NCBI GenBank assembly: GCA_964058845.1
Contig: CAXKVR010000036.1
Location: forward strand, 744,001-808,000
Direction of reading: 5' to 3'
DNA: 64,000 bases
Source of the DNA: Carex sylvatica
Taxonomy: Eukaryota > Streptophyta > Magnoliopsida > Poales > Cyperaceae
A model generated the notes under the pieces. The model saw nothing but the letters and a program-made list of their open reading frames with translations, was not told the DNA's origin and made no database searches. Positions 13,256 to 25,096 of the stretch are shown here, one piece after another. Every line of letters begins with the position of its first letter. Within the stretch, counting starts at the first letter, position 1. A program made the position numbers and the translations under genes.

Positions 13256-13689
13256 ACCTGGGAAAGTATGGGGTAGTGCAAGAAGGGTACAATGGGGAAG
13301 AAGGATATATCCAATAGGGAGACTACTGTTGGATATCAACCAAGACAAAAAAAATATTAAAGACAGATGAAGACAGGAAGAAATTGCCTTAATTACAAGT
13401 TTATCTTCTTCTCCATTGCCTTAATAGATGTGGAGTTGTCCTTCGTTAGATCTGAGGTAATTAAGTAATTGAGTCCTGGGATGAAATGACAGGAAGAAAT
13501 TGCGTCAAGTCCAGAGACAGAGACTGTCCTTGTTGGTTGGTATTCTCTCACATTTCAACAGTGGCAGTCTGTCTGGCAGAGCCAATATAGTCCAGACTTG
13601 GTCATATCCTCTATTCTATTCTGGATTTTGTGAAAAAATTTAATAAAAATACAAAATTACAGTGGAAAATTTGAAAATATATTATGAAA

Positions 13690-14940
13690 ACAGAATTGAA
13701 TTTGAATGTTGAGTAGTAGTTTATGCCGAAATTTTTAATTATAAGAAATCATAAAAACTAATAATTAAAAATGAGATCGGTAAGAATATTTCTTTTTTTA
13801 AAAAATAGATAAACAACCGTAGGCTATAACGTCCCTTAGAGACACCATATAAATAGGGTCCGGATCCCCTAAAGTAACCCAATCTTTGGGTTTTGGATTG
13901 AGACCGTCCGATTCGAATTCGTCGATCGAGATTGCTTCGTGATTCACATTCATGTCTCGGGATACATGCACTCTACTTCGAATAGATTATCTCGGATACG
14001 AATCGGATGGTCCCGATTTTAAACCCAAAGATTAGTTTACTTCACTGGATCTGAACTCATACAAATACCCATTCACACAGAAAAGGAAAAAATAAATGTA
14101 TGACCCATTCACAGAGAAAAGGAAAAAAATAAATGTATGACCCATTCACAGAGAAAAGGAAAATATAAATTAAGTGTCTGCTGTTCATTAGAAACTTTTA
14201 GTGAATTAAGTACTTAATGTTTTTAATAATAATATGCTTGATTTTAGTAAATGAATATTTAGCTTTTAGTGAAATTAAATTAGTAATAGTTTTTTAATTT
14301 TAATTGCTTGTTAATCACGTAGAAATTGTAATGTGTTAGCACGGCACGGCACGTATGTCAGACACATCGAAACACATGTGCCGTGTTTCTGACATATCGT
14401 GTCATGATCTGAATATGTGGAAACACGACATATGTCTGAAGTACGACATGTGTTCCCAACACACGTGACATGTACCGTGTTTCGAACGTGTCGTGTTGTG
14501 TCCTGGACATAAAAATTACACTCGTTCGAAGTACGACACAACATGTGTGTCGTGTTCCGGACATGTCAAAATGCATCACACGTTCAAATTAAGCACATCA
14601 CGACACAGTACATGAGATAAACACAACGCATTTAATGACTCAACACGATTTAGTAAGACGTATAACTAAATATTCATTTGCTAAAAAACAACATATTATT
14701 ACTAAAAAATTTAATTTAATTCATTAAATTAATCATCATATCATTACTTAAAAAAATATTAACGGACAATTAATTTACTTTTTTTTTCTTTTTGCGTCCC
14801 TTAGGGACGTCATAACCTAAAACTGTTTTCTTATTTAAAAAAAAATATTTCTACTGATCTCATTTTTATTTATTATTTTTTTATGATTTGTTATCAATAA
14901 AAAATTCGGTAGTTTATGGCTATACTCCAATTAATAAAAA
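13690..14940. mobile_element. 1.25 kb inverted-repeat element upstream of B1
   Basis: Long imperfect inverted repeat. The left arm (GTAGTTTATGCCGAAATTTT, AATGAGATCGG, ACGTCCCTTAGAGAC) is mirrored on the right (GTCCCTTAGGGACGTCATAA, GATCTCATTTTTATTTATTA, AATTCGGTAGTTTATGGC). An inner palindromic core rich in CGTGTTTC / GACATGTG steps lies at about 14330-14640, and short reading frames there are artefacts. The sequences just outside both ends (ATTATGAAAA and AATGAGAACATATA) occur next to each other at 30947-30975. That suggests an insertion here, or an internal deletion there. Boundaries are good to about 10 bp; the superfamily is unassigned. Confidence 0.65.
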
Positions 14941-15459
14941 ATGAGAACATATATAGACATTAACACATAACATTTTAATTATGAGCACTAGTGGTGGCCT
15001 AGAAGGTCATCAGGATGTAAACAATAATTTTCTAATTCCACCAAATTGATTAGCAGGAAAATGTGTGGAGTTCCACAAGTAGTTGGCCGAATAGAATTTA
15101 ATGTGGCATTTCTGTAGCGGTCCATTGTCGTATTTATTTTAATGTGACATCACATATATAAGTAATAAGATGATGGACCATTATATTCATGGCGTATAAA
15201 TATATATGACGAAAGCCTTTGGCAATTAATTGACGTCAATACCGCAAATTATTGCAAGTCCTTTTTTCCTATTTAAAGTACAAGGATGGTATTTGTTCAA
15301 AGTAGGGGTGGCAAAAGGCAAAAAAGCTCGCAGCTCGCAGCTCGCTCAAGTTCGGTCTGAAAACGAGTGAGCTATTTTCAACAAGAATATGATACATAAC
15401 TAAACAACATAACCAATGTAGATAATTCTTTTACTCAGTCTCACACAGATTTATTCATT
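14941..15459. other. B1-A2 spacer
   Basis: No gene. Contains a fragment starting AGGGGTGGCAAAAGGC at about 15306 with AGCTCGCAGCTCGC, the typical tip of the same hAT MITE family that is complete at 61291-61846. Only one end is present here, so it is truncated. Confidence 0.45.
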
Positions 15460-15726
15460 TTATCCCTCAATGGTATGGTCGAGCATCTCTCTAAAGAAAG
15501 GTATCTCAATCTCGTCATTTGAAATTTTCATCCCTAGTATCCCTTCATCATTTGAATTTTCTCCAAAGTCACTTTCAGAAGTTACGGTGATCTCCACATA
15601 ATCGCTAGAATTTGCTGATGCCATTGTCTGACTGTTTGGTTGATCTTGTTCTCTTGGCTCATCTCTCTCGGGAGAGTTTTGTACAGCTTCAATGTTTGTT
15701 GAAATATTGTGTCGCTGGTATATAGA
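15460..15726 (-). other. Out-of-frame cytoplasmic tail of A2 (88 codons)
   Basis: Directly downstream of the A2 transmembrane segment M4, the minus strand has an open frame of 88 codons ending in TAA at 15460-15462. It is acidic and Ser-rich, with QNSPERDEPREQDQPNSQ and ending MLDHTIEG, like the hydrophilic tails of GLRs. It is out of frame with M4 by one base across the run of eight T at 15733-15726; seven (or ten) T would join it. This looks like the true tail of A2, disconnected by a homopolymer indel. Confidence 0.8.
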
Positions 15727-18700
15727 AAAAAAACATGTGGATGATTAGAGCTAAAATGGACGAGACTCCCGTTAAAAGAAATAGACCCATGAAGCTATAG
15801 AATGTGAGGCTGGTTGAACTGGTGGTGTCTCCTTTGTCAGTGAAGGTACTGCTGCCGTATAATTTTTCATCAAAGTTTGTCATGTTATCGCTCTCCATCA
15901 CTTTCAGGATTGCTGTTGACACATCTGTCACCAGTGGTGATCCTTTTGGAAATGCCTAAGCAAACAATGACAAAAAATGGGGGAAATAATGGTAAGTGAT
16001 TAAAAATTAGAATAAAAAAACTAAAAAAGCCAATAAAAGCATGATCACTGTACTACTTTTTCTGTATCAATGCTCTGTTTCAGTGGAAGAAGGTATGCTT
16101 CATCTGTGTTTTTTTGGTATAAATGTATGGATTATGTACAAGCTGCTATGGTACATCAATACATGTTTGTTATTTAGTGGTGATAACATAGTAACAATTA
16201 TATCCATTTACCAGCATGAAATGCACCAATATATAACATTAACCTACAAAAACCGTCAGAAACACTGAATCCAAACAGGGCCAAGGATAAAGGCACCTTT
16301 GTTGTCTCCACTAGTTAGGTGGTCTTTCAATGAGATTGGAATGTACCATCGAAACAATTTGGACAATCCGAAATAATATGGTATCTCTGGAAGCATTGAA
16401 TTGGTAGTCAACCCACATATGTGTGGGTCTCACGAGGTAATCGGGAGAGAGAGAGAGAGAGAGTTTAGAGATGTGAATCATGTGATGAGGTGTTGTTGTT
16501 TGCATTGATATGATGAGATCAATGGATGTAAAAAGTAAAAACTCTTTTAATTAATCAAAGCTTAGTAGCCACTACCAAGTATTTTTAAAAAAGAGGGAGA
16601 GAGAGAGAGAGAGAGAGAGAGAACGTACAAATCCAAATCCATCAGTCTTGTATGTCGGCCCAACCATGGAATAATTGTTAGCATACGTCTTGAGAAACAC
16701 CTTTAGGTATGGTATCTCATCAACAACAACTGCAACTGTTCCATTGGATAGTGCCTCATTATACTCATATTGCGATGATAAACAAATCATCCTTTCTTCT
16801 TTGATCCCCAGCCGCTTCAGAAGATCCGGCGTGAATGAATCATTCAAGTACCCCACATTCTGCCCTGCTTTGACAACCTGTTCTATGCTCGTCACTGTCG
16901 CTTGGAGTTGTTCAACCGTTAGCTTGGAGCTAAGGCTTGCAGTATAGCTCTGTTGTAGGATGAGCACAACAAAGACCCAAGTTATCACTGCAAGCCGTGA
17001 CAAATTGCTGACCATCCTCTCTCTATGCGCAAAAACTAGTGTGGAAAAAGCAAAGTAGAATATAGATCCCATTTGGTTCGCAGGATCTCCTCTGAACTCC
17101 TCGTTTATTCGGTGCTCTATCAACCAGACTGTGATGCCAGTGAGGAGGACGAAGGTGCCAGTTGTGAGCCATAATTTGGGAGTCCAGGGTGCTAAGAAGG
17201 TCCATGGGGATTTCTTGTTCACATCCTTTATCGGGGCAAGCATTCGTACTCCGGATTCTGTGTAAGGAAGTGTGAAATCCACATACATGGAGCGGTTGGA
17301 CAAAATAGTGATGTCACCAACAACAGCGTCGTATTTCTGTAAATTTTAAATTCACAAGTCATCTATCAGGTGGGTACTGATATACCTATTGGGTACTAAA
17401 CCAATTAGGCTTTGAGCACATAAATAATTAAGTCCTATTAAGAATAATTGTTGTGCTCTTGTTTGTTTTCCTTTTGGACATGTCAGTAGTTATTGGACAA
17501 AGCAAGGTGATGTCCATTTGGAACTGTACAATCGGAATTGATATAGGCTAATTTTTAATTGTTTTTCTTGTTTCTTATTAGATTGTCTATGGGAATAAGA
17601 AATAGTGGCAGCAACAGTTTAGTTATGCTGATGGCATGGCCTGAGGCATTATTGATATATGTTAAGTCATTGCAAACTACTGAAATAATTAAAATGAAGG
17701 AAAAAAAGAAAAGGAAACAATTAAACCTTAAGATAAACCTGGTGCACAAGCTCGTCATAAGTGCCATTGAACTGTTCAAATGTATAAGAGACATTGTAAG
17801 GCAGTAGATTAATCGCCGTTTCAAACACCTCTATGCTATAGCCAGAGAACTTGAGTGGGGTTGAGTTGTCCGACTTCACAAACTCTTGAAACCCATGTTT
17901 TCTGGGTACTCCAATACGGAGTGTGTTATAGGTCGTTGGCCACTGCCATCCCTTCAGTACAGTATGGTTCTTTTCTGGCCAGTTAATGAAAATATGTCCC
18001 CTAGTCCAGTTGCCAACTGGATTGTTATATGCACCAACAACATTGGTTATCTCAAAGGTCCCGGACTGTAATTGGCCGTAAACCAAATTAAAATTACCGC
18101 TTATCCCCCTAAAATTGGTAGTTTCTAATGAAGCTTTCAGGTTTGGCCCCATCTCGGAAACTCCGATTTTCGAGAAGTCAGTTGAGTTATACAGTGCAGT
18201 AGATGCTTTAAAGGATAAATTTACATGTTTTACATTCTCAACTGATTTGGCCAGCAAGCACACCGTGTCGTATGCCCATAAACCAAAAACTGTGGGCCCT
18301 CTGTTCACCTGGTATTTAGTTCTCAGTTTCGTGGAAACACTCTGAAGACTCATTGTATTTGGTACGAATGGCCGTATACCCAACACACCTTGCATCACTT
18401 TGCTTGCAATTGACCCGGCAAGGTCCATAATATCTGTTAACCCGTATGTTGTGATCCAAACAAAATCATTAGTATTGGTCATGTTCTTCTCTTTAGCACT
18501 TGAGAAAAACTTAAGAGCTAATTGGTACGACATGTGAACAACAAATACTCTGGTTCTGTTGGCCTTCAGGTAATCAAGGGCTGCATTTATTTCACTGTCA
18601 CTTACCCCTGAAGGGATTTTGCACTGGTAAGGGACGTATGTATCAATTCCCTGTAAAGTGTCAATTAGGTACCCGACAAACATGTTGCCAGAATTGGCAT

Positions 18701-19892
18701 CCTCAAAAACCGGCACCACCTCCCTCCATTTGAAGTGTTGGGCAATAGAGGCGATGACGACGGCTTGGGATGAGTAATTCCAAGAGGTACGTATGAAGTA
18801 AGGAGTTGGGATGGAAGAAATATATGGGCTCTTTGCTAAGAATGAAATGATCGGTACATTTGATTTGTTCCCGAGCTCGATGAGAAATTTTGCTTGAGAT
18901 GATGTTTGTGGCCCGATGATTGCTTGAACTCGTTCATTTTTCAGAAGATCAACAGCTGCATATTTTTAGCAACCATTTACTTAACATTTTCAAGATTGCA
19001 GAGTGCAAAGTGCTTGTGATAACTCCGAATCTTGGAATATAATATAATCTAAAGACAAAAAAAAAAAAACTTTAACGTAGGGACCGCGTACAATTAATGG
19101 AAAGCATCCTTGTTTTTTTTATAGAATATTGGATGTGTGGTTGTGCTTTTTATCTTCTTTTTCCTTTTTTCTCCATCTTATTAATAAAAACTTCCTTCCA
19201 GACCGATTTGATTGACAAACTTAATTGTAAACTCTTTTTTAATTGTTCAAGTTCAATTCGGCAGGCTTTCAGAAAATTGAAAGAAAGCATCATGGGTATT
19301 TTCTCGGCTAAAGATATGGTGATGAATAAACAAAAAATAAGAGAAAATATTCAACAAAAGTAATGTGGATGAACCCATATAAATTGTCTAACAATATGGT
19401 AAGAAAAAAAATAACATATTGTTCTGTTTTCTCGGCTATTTTCCAATGTAAGGTAGATTAGTTTAATTTGTATATTTGCTAGGCAATTTAAACATGACGC
19501 CTCCCCTTAATTTCCTCCTTGAATATAAACAAAAAATGAATAAAAGCAGAAGGGAACAAACCAGCAACAGAAGCATCAAAGACATCACCATTTGCATTGC
19601 CGGTACGGTCACGACGGCCGTTCTTCAAGTCCCTCAACACAAACGAGATTCTCGTCCTATAATCCGGATTCGATGCATAGAAATCCTCCAAGGCCAGCTG
19701 CATGCAGCTCCAGCTGATACCACCATTCCATGAAGAAGTATCCAATATAACACCCACTTTTACATCTCTGACATTGTTCCTTTCACTAGTACTGTTCTCA
19801 GCTCCAAGAACAAGAATAGGTGGTGAATACATCAAGAATAAAAAGAGAAAAATGAGATGTGGTAAATGGTGACCATGTTCATGAGAGGCCAT
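15689..19892 (-). CDS. GLR2-like glutamate receptor gene A2 (tail frameshifted)
   Basis: Four exons: 19892-19562, 18955-17727, 17336-16629 and 15955-15689. Introns are GT/AG in phases 1, 0 and 0; 844 aa as read. Signal peptide (LIFLFLFLMYS), amino-terminal receptor domain to about residue 440, S1 from about 454, ligand Arg near 535 (SNRSMYVDF). M1 is about 575-594, pore about 611-623 (FYFAFSTLVFAHRER), M3 about 634-650 ending QQSYTASLSSKLT, and M4 about 809-833. The S2 acidic motif is VDEIPYLKVF. Two features are odd. Exon 3 (708 nt) equals exons 3+4 of gene C (313+395), so one intron is absent. Both cysteines of the usual S2 disulfide are missing (TYANNYS, KLYGSSTFT). As read, the protein ends 11 residues after M4 with TGA at 15691-15689, because of a frameshift in a T8 run. 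All residues needed for a channel remain, so it may still function. Confidence 0.9.
16590..16625 (-). repeat. (CT)n tract at the 5' splice site of A2 intron 3
   Basis: On the transcribed strand the donor GTACGT of A2 intron 3 (from 16628) is followed at once by a CT dinucleotide run of about 12 repeats. A second (GA)n tract is at 16445-16463 in the same intron. Such pyrimidine runs bind PTB-type factors and vary in length between individuals. Confidence 0.8.
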
Positions 19893-20169
19893 TACTGTAT
19901 TCGATTATTCCCAACTTTTGGGGATATCATATCACTTAATTTCTTTTTTATGCTTTCCAAGAAAGCAAGCCTTTTTTTTGGAGAATTAATAGTAAAAGTT
20001 GACAGTGGACTTGACCAGCAAAAGCATATGTTTGGATCGTTCAAAGAAATTTCATATGAGAAAAGAGAAAATAAAACATAGTGATTTTTAAATTACTGTA
20101 AAAATAGTGTTAATGTGGTGTTATTCGGATTAATAAAAATATTAATTGGATTGTATATTATGAAATATT
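19893..20169. other. A2 5' flank
   Basis: Upstream region of A2, homologous near the ATG to the A1 flank (shared TTTTGGGGATAT). It presumably holds the promoter. No clear TATA element can be assigned. Confidence 0.35.
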
Positions 20170-20585
20170 GAGTGAGGCTATGGTACTATGTATATCATGG
20201 GTTGGTCCGTAATACAGATCAATATTTATTGTTTTCAAAATTATAGCGGTCGATCCGGAATATTTAACATGATCCCATATAAATATGTACTTACAAATCA
20301 AATTGTTTATTTTTCTTAGAATTTTCTTACTATTTTTAAGATATGTAGAAAATAACTTGATCGAAAAATTCTAGACCATTCAAAAACTATAATTTTCTAT
20401 CTATCTTAATAAATAACAAATAGTAAAAAAATTTTGAAAAAATATAAAATTTGGTCTGCAAGTACATATATATTCATATCTAAATCATGTTGAACGGTTT
20501 GAATTAATTGTTAGAATTTTAAAAAATAAAATATTGAACTGTATTACAGAGCAAATCTGCTATGCATAGTACCATAGACTCACTC
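20170..20585. mobile_element. Foldback MITE, family 5
   Basis: 416 bp with ends GAGTGAGGCTATGGTACTAT and the complement of GAGTGAGTCTATGGTACTAT. The inner arms carry the general foldback block (AAAATTTTGAAAAAATATAA, GGTCTGCAAGTACATAT, GTTGAACGGTTTGAATT). A relative of one end (GATAGCCTCACTC) lies at about 59572-59584. Confidence 0.85.
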
Positions 20586-22613
20586 TTTTGGAATAGTGAA
20601 CAAGTACATGTGGCGTTATGGAAGAGAAAAAATATGAGTCCTAACTGAATTATTACGATATGAAGGTAAAACAAGTAGTGTCAACTTTTTCAAATTAGAA
20701 TTGTGTTAACAAAATCCGAGAAATTGTTCAGAAATTGTCCAGAAAAAACCGAGAAACTCTCCATTTCTTATGCAATGGAGAGAATTCTCCAGACAAGTAT
20801 TTGACCTCGGTCCCACAGAGTCCATACCCGGTCAAGTCAATATATATATATATATTCTTGTAGTGTAGTACTCTCCATTTATTAAAGAATTGAGAACCGT
20901 TGATTTTGTGTACTTACATTTACTTTGGGATGATCGAGGCAGTGTACCTATCTATATATTCTCCATAGTTTTTTATTTATAGAAATAATATTAAAATAAT
21001 GCTCATTTCTAAACGGAGAACAAAGACTATAAAAATAATTAAGTTAACTTTAAAGGACGGAAATGAATGGCTATTATATTTGTTACCTATAATCATTAGA
21101 CATTAATTCATTGCCATTTATCATTTATGGAAATTAATAACGCTCCTGTATTATACAATAATTGCTACCTATAATCACTATAGAAGACAGCAATGGGATG
21201 AAGCCCATGGGCCTGAAGCCCATTATTCGTTTTGTTGTAAATGAAATTACCGGGAATTATTATGTCACAGTAGCCCCACCACCCCCGTCTACGTAATGCA
21301 CATAAAGTCAAGCCATCAAAAAATATTTAAAAAATGAATGCACTAAAATTAATTTATTAATCTTTAAATTTTAACCAATTAACTTTATACTAAATTAATT
21401 CAAATGTTTAAAATTTTCACATGTAGACACATTACTCGTAAGATAGGCGAGTTCTAACGGTTCGGATTCATCATTTGAAACCAATTTAATGAGTTTTGGA
21501 ATTAAACTTACCAAATACTTGGTGAGCTTAAGAAAACCCTATTTCTACTAATAATATAATATATATAAGTATATTAATATAATAATATAATATAATATAA
21601 TATAATATATATAAAATCAAAATATAATATAATATAAATATAATAATATAATATTAAAAAAATATATATATAATATAATAATATTATAATTTTATTCGGT
21701 TGTATAATATAATATAATATAATATAATATAATAATATTATAATATAAAATAAAAAAGAAAATCGGACGGGTCTTATTTTTTCGTCCGGGATTTTTTTTT
21801 TTTCTGAATCCGGGACGGATCTTCTCTCACCGTCCGGATTTTCATTTTATTTTTTTTACTGCTAATTTTACCATGGTTAATTAGGATAAATCGGACGGGA
21901 AAAAATGTACCGTCCGTTGAGACAGCATAACAGATTCCGTTCTACTTATTTTTTGACAAAACTCGAATCCTAAACCCTATTTCAATATTTTATTAATTTA
22001 TTTACTATTAATAAAAAAATCGCATAATTATTACTTGTTTGAGTTGCAGGTTTGAAACTGCAATAAGATGATGCTGACATGGTTTTGAGGCGACGTGTTT
22101 TATACTCAAATTAGCCATGACCATGTAAGCAGACCATTGCACCACCCTCTCTCTGTGCACAGTCTATATATACTCAAATTAGGCAGGTTATTTTGTCTTT
22201 TCTTCTTCCAGTTAAAGACTTTTCTTGTACAACTGACAGCGTAGATAATCAATTTCATTATACAAATACATTGAGGTGCACACTTAGAGAATTTCTTTGG
22301 GTGGTTTCAGAAAGGGAGTCATTCTATTGTGGCTCCATGAAAAGATGTCGGCTTGTAAAATGTAAATCTTAATAGGAAAATCCATAGTCTATTGTAGTTT
22401 CCCTACACGTTATATGGTTCATGTCGTAGAGCTGGCTAGAGTATACAAGCATAAAAGAAAGGAAGAAAAATGAATGGACATGCCCAGTTAATATGAAAAA
22501 AGATATGAAAAACAGAAGTAAATGCTCTGCATACTGCTGAAAACCTAACCTTATGCGGTCCTAATGAATTTAGACTACAAACCTTACTAACTTACCAATC
22601 TAATACTTCAGCT
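20586..22613. other. A2-B2 spacer, no gene
   Basis: No gene supported. 20755-20930 and 21180-21250 are collinear with the A1-B1 spacer. 21300-21540 resembles a single arm of the foldback elements. 21545-21750 is an AATAT/TATAA low-complexity tract. 21755-21930 has inverted short GGACGG / CCGTCC motifs. 22250-22613 is the 3' flank of B2 and matches the B1 3' flank. Confidence 0.5.
21545..21750. repeat. AT-only low-complexity tract
   Basis: About 200 bp made almost wholly of TATAATATAATA-type repeats, likely unstable and hard to assemble. Confidence 0.8.
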
Positions 22614-23254
22614 CTACACACTAGATGCTCGAGAAGAATTGCTCGTCTCATCAGCTGCTTCATAAAAGAGCTTCCAAATTTTGTGCAGTGAATTTCTCCA
22701 GGGATTGTTCACTGCAATTTTCCTCAACTCTTCCTTATTTTGGATGCAAAACTTGATAAGAAAAATGACACAACACAGGCCCGATATAGCACCAGTTATA
22801 CAAAATAGGCCTACAAAACTGTCTAAACCGAGTTGTTTTGATGAGAGTGAGCTGTCTCCGGAAGAGCAAGTATTCTGGTCTAGGTCAAACCATTTTTGTT
22901 GTATAGAAGAACTCTCATCGGTCTCGGTTATTTTCAGTACTGCTCTTGAGAGATCAGCGGCTAGCATTGAACCTTTTGGAAAGACCTAATAATTTAATGC
23001 AAACATTTGGTAGAGGTAGGAGTCAGAAAATTAATGCATGATCATATGATATGTTTGATGCACATAGTTTTTTGTAAGATAAAAAGGAATTTAGGCAAGT
23101 GCCATCTATCCAGCCAATCTTTCCATTTATACCCATAAGCTGAGTGGTATGAATTCTTGCTGTACCAGGTATGTTTCTTTACCAGTAGGTTCCATTATTG
23201 GCATGGTCTGCAAATGTGCATAACATCCCTCAATGAATCCCACAAAATTTTTAA

Positions 23255-23668
23255 TGAGTTTGGCTAGTATAACATCAGTGTCATTTCAACTTATATAATG
23301 CTAACTCTAAAACTTATCAAATCGATTTCAAACGGTAAATCCAAACAAACCGTTCAAACCAATTTACATTATGTGTGATGCGTTTACATACAAAATTTTT
23401 ATATTTTTGAGTTATTTTAGTATCAAATCAAGTGGTAAAAATATTAAAAAAATTAATGTATTAAAATTAACTTAAAAACTCACATATTTGACCGCTTGAT
23501 CTAATACTAAATAAATTCAAAAAGTTATAAATTTTGCATTTAAACGCACAACTAATGAAGTAGATCGGTTCAAACGGTTTGGATTTACCGTTTGAAGTCG
23601 ATTTGATAAGTTTTAGAGTTTGTGTTATATAAATTAAAATGACACTGATGCTATACTAGTCAAACTCA
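23255..23668. mobile_element. Foldback MITE, family 6, in intron 4 of B2
   Basis: 414 bp. Ends TGAGTTTGGCTAGTATAACA and the complement of TGAGTTTGACTAGTATAGCA; flanking direct repeat TTTTTAA (23248-23254 and 23669-23675). The paralogous intron of B1 has the uninterrupted site near 8660 (GTATTTAATTAATAATTATA), so it inserted after the A+B duplication. Confidence 0.88.
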
Positions 23669-24596
23669 TTTTTAATATATTATTATACCTGGAGTAATAC
23701 TGCAGTTTTCCAGTTTTCTCGGTTTCATTGACTTGCCTGACATTTAGGTTGTTTTTCAGTTTTCTTTGGTTTTATCAATGTCCATGGTGTTGACTATCTA
23801 TATAATTGAATGATTGAGGTATAACTTAGCCTTAATATTAGATTCTGGCCCAAAATCCAAGGAGTATTACTGCTGCATAACTCAACTGGTATATAAGGCC
23901 AGCATGAAAGTCCTAATTTAACACTGTATATGCAAGGATTTTTATATTAAAAAAAAGACAGACTCACGAATCCAAACCCGCCTGTCTTGTAAATCGCGCT
24001 TGACATTTCATAGCCATCACAATGGTCATTCATAAACAGCTCAAGGTATGGAGTCTCATCTACAATGGCAGCAACACGGCCACTTGCCAATGCATCTGCA
24101 TACTCCTGAGGCGATTTTAATGGCACGAGCCTCGACTTATCAAATCCCAACTTCAGTAAATTATCCTTTACAAATGAAGGTTGCAGATATCCGACGCTAG
24201 CTGCACTTTTTTTTAGGTCATTGATATCAGAGACAGATGGTTTGAGTTGTTTTACAGTCAACATCGAGCTCAAGTTGGCAGTGTAGCTGCTGGTCAAGAT
24301 GAAAACAACAAACAACCACACGATAAGGGTAACTCTCGAGAAGTTGTTCCGCATCTTCTCCGCTATGTTATACAAGGTGAAAAAACAAAACAAATTAGAG
24401 ACCCTTCTATTGGAATGATATATTGTTTGAATCGCATGCCAATTGTTCATAATAGCTTGGGAAAGATGGTAAACTCAACATAGCATGGCAGTCAGAGGAT
24501 GAGTATCACCGTAAAAACTAAAGAGAAGACAATAAAAATTCCATGTGAGTTACTTTCTTTAGCCAATTGGTGCATATTCAGTACCAGTTTGATTTG

Positions 24597-25096
24597 TGTT
24601 GGCTCCCTTGTTATTCCTGCTCAAATCGATTTGGTCTAATTTTGGGTCAGTTTAGTAGAGAGGGATATATCACTATTTTATTAAGTCTAGGGTCCATTTT
24701 AAAAAACAGAGATAAATAGAGCTGTTTGGTATTTTTCTAGAAGCTTGATGCCTAGTCCTCTAAGATTCTTAAGTTCTGTTGGCTTTGTTAGAACCTTTCT
24801 AGCTTCCTCTATTCACCTCTTTCTGTATCTCATTTGATTTGATCTCTCTCTTGCAACTTGTGTACAAGATTAAGATGTGTGTGTATAGTTTGTAAAGTCC
24901 TTGATATTCATCAATTAAAGTGTCTCTGGTTTTAAAATTTGTGTGTTTGTTTCTGGTTGTCCTTATTGTGTTTCTTGCTGAAATTGGTATGGAACTCTGC
25001 CTGTACCAGTATTGTTATGGGTCTGTTTTCAGCTGCACAACAGTTGTTTGTGATATTGCCTAAGTAAACATAATTGTTGGGACAAGAACCCTATCA
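24597..25096. mobile_element. Solo LTR of an LTR retrotransposon in intron 3 of B2
   Basis: 500 bp beginning TGTTGGCTCCC and ending CCCTATCA, flanked by a perfect 5-bp target duplication ATTTG (24592-24596 and 25097-25101). The B1 intron has one ATTTG (9782-9786) in the same context, an empty site. No internal retrotransposon region is present, so this is a solo LTR left by LTR-LTR recombination. TG...CA ends and a 5-bp duplication are family hallmarks; Copia or Gypsy cannot be told from the LTR alone. Confidence 0.9.

Noticed and set aside
14311..14579. Cys/His-rich overlapping frames
   Set aside because: Arise from palindromic CGTGTTTCNGACAT repeats in the element at 13690-14940; no zinc-finger spacing.
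21545..21750. Possible scaffold attachment or origin region
   Set aside because: Only AT richness supports it; a simple low-complexity tract explains it.
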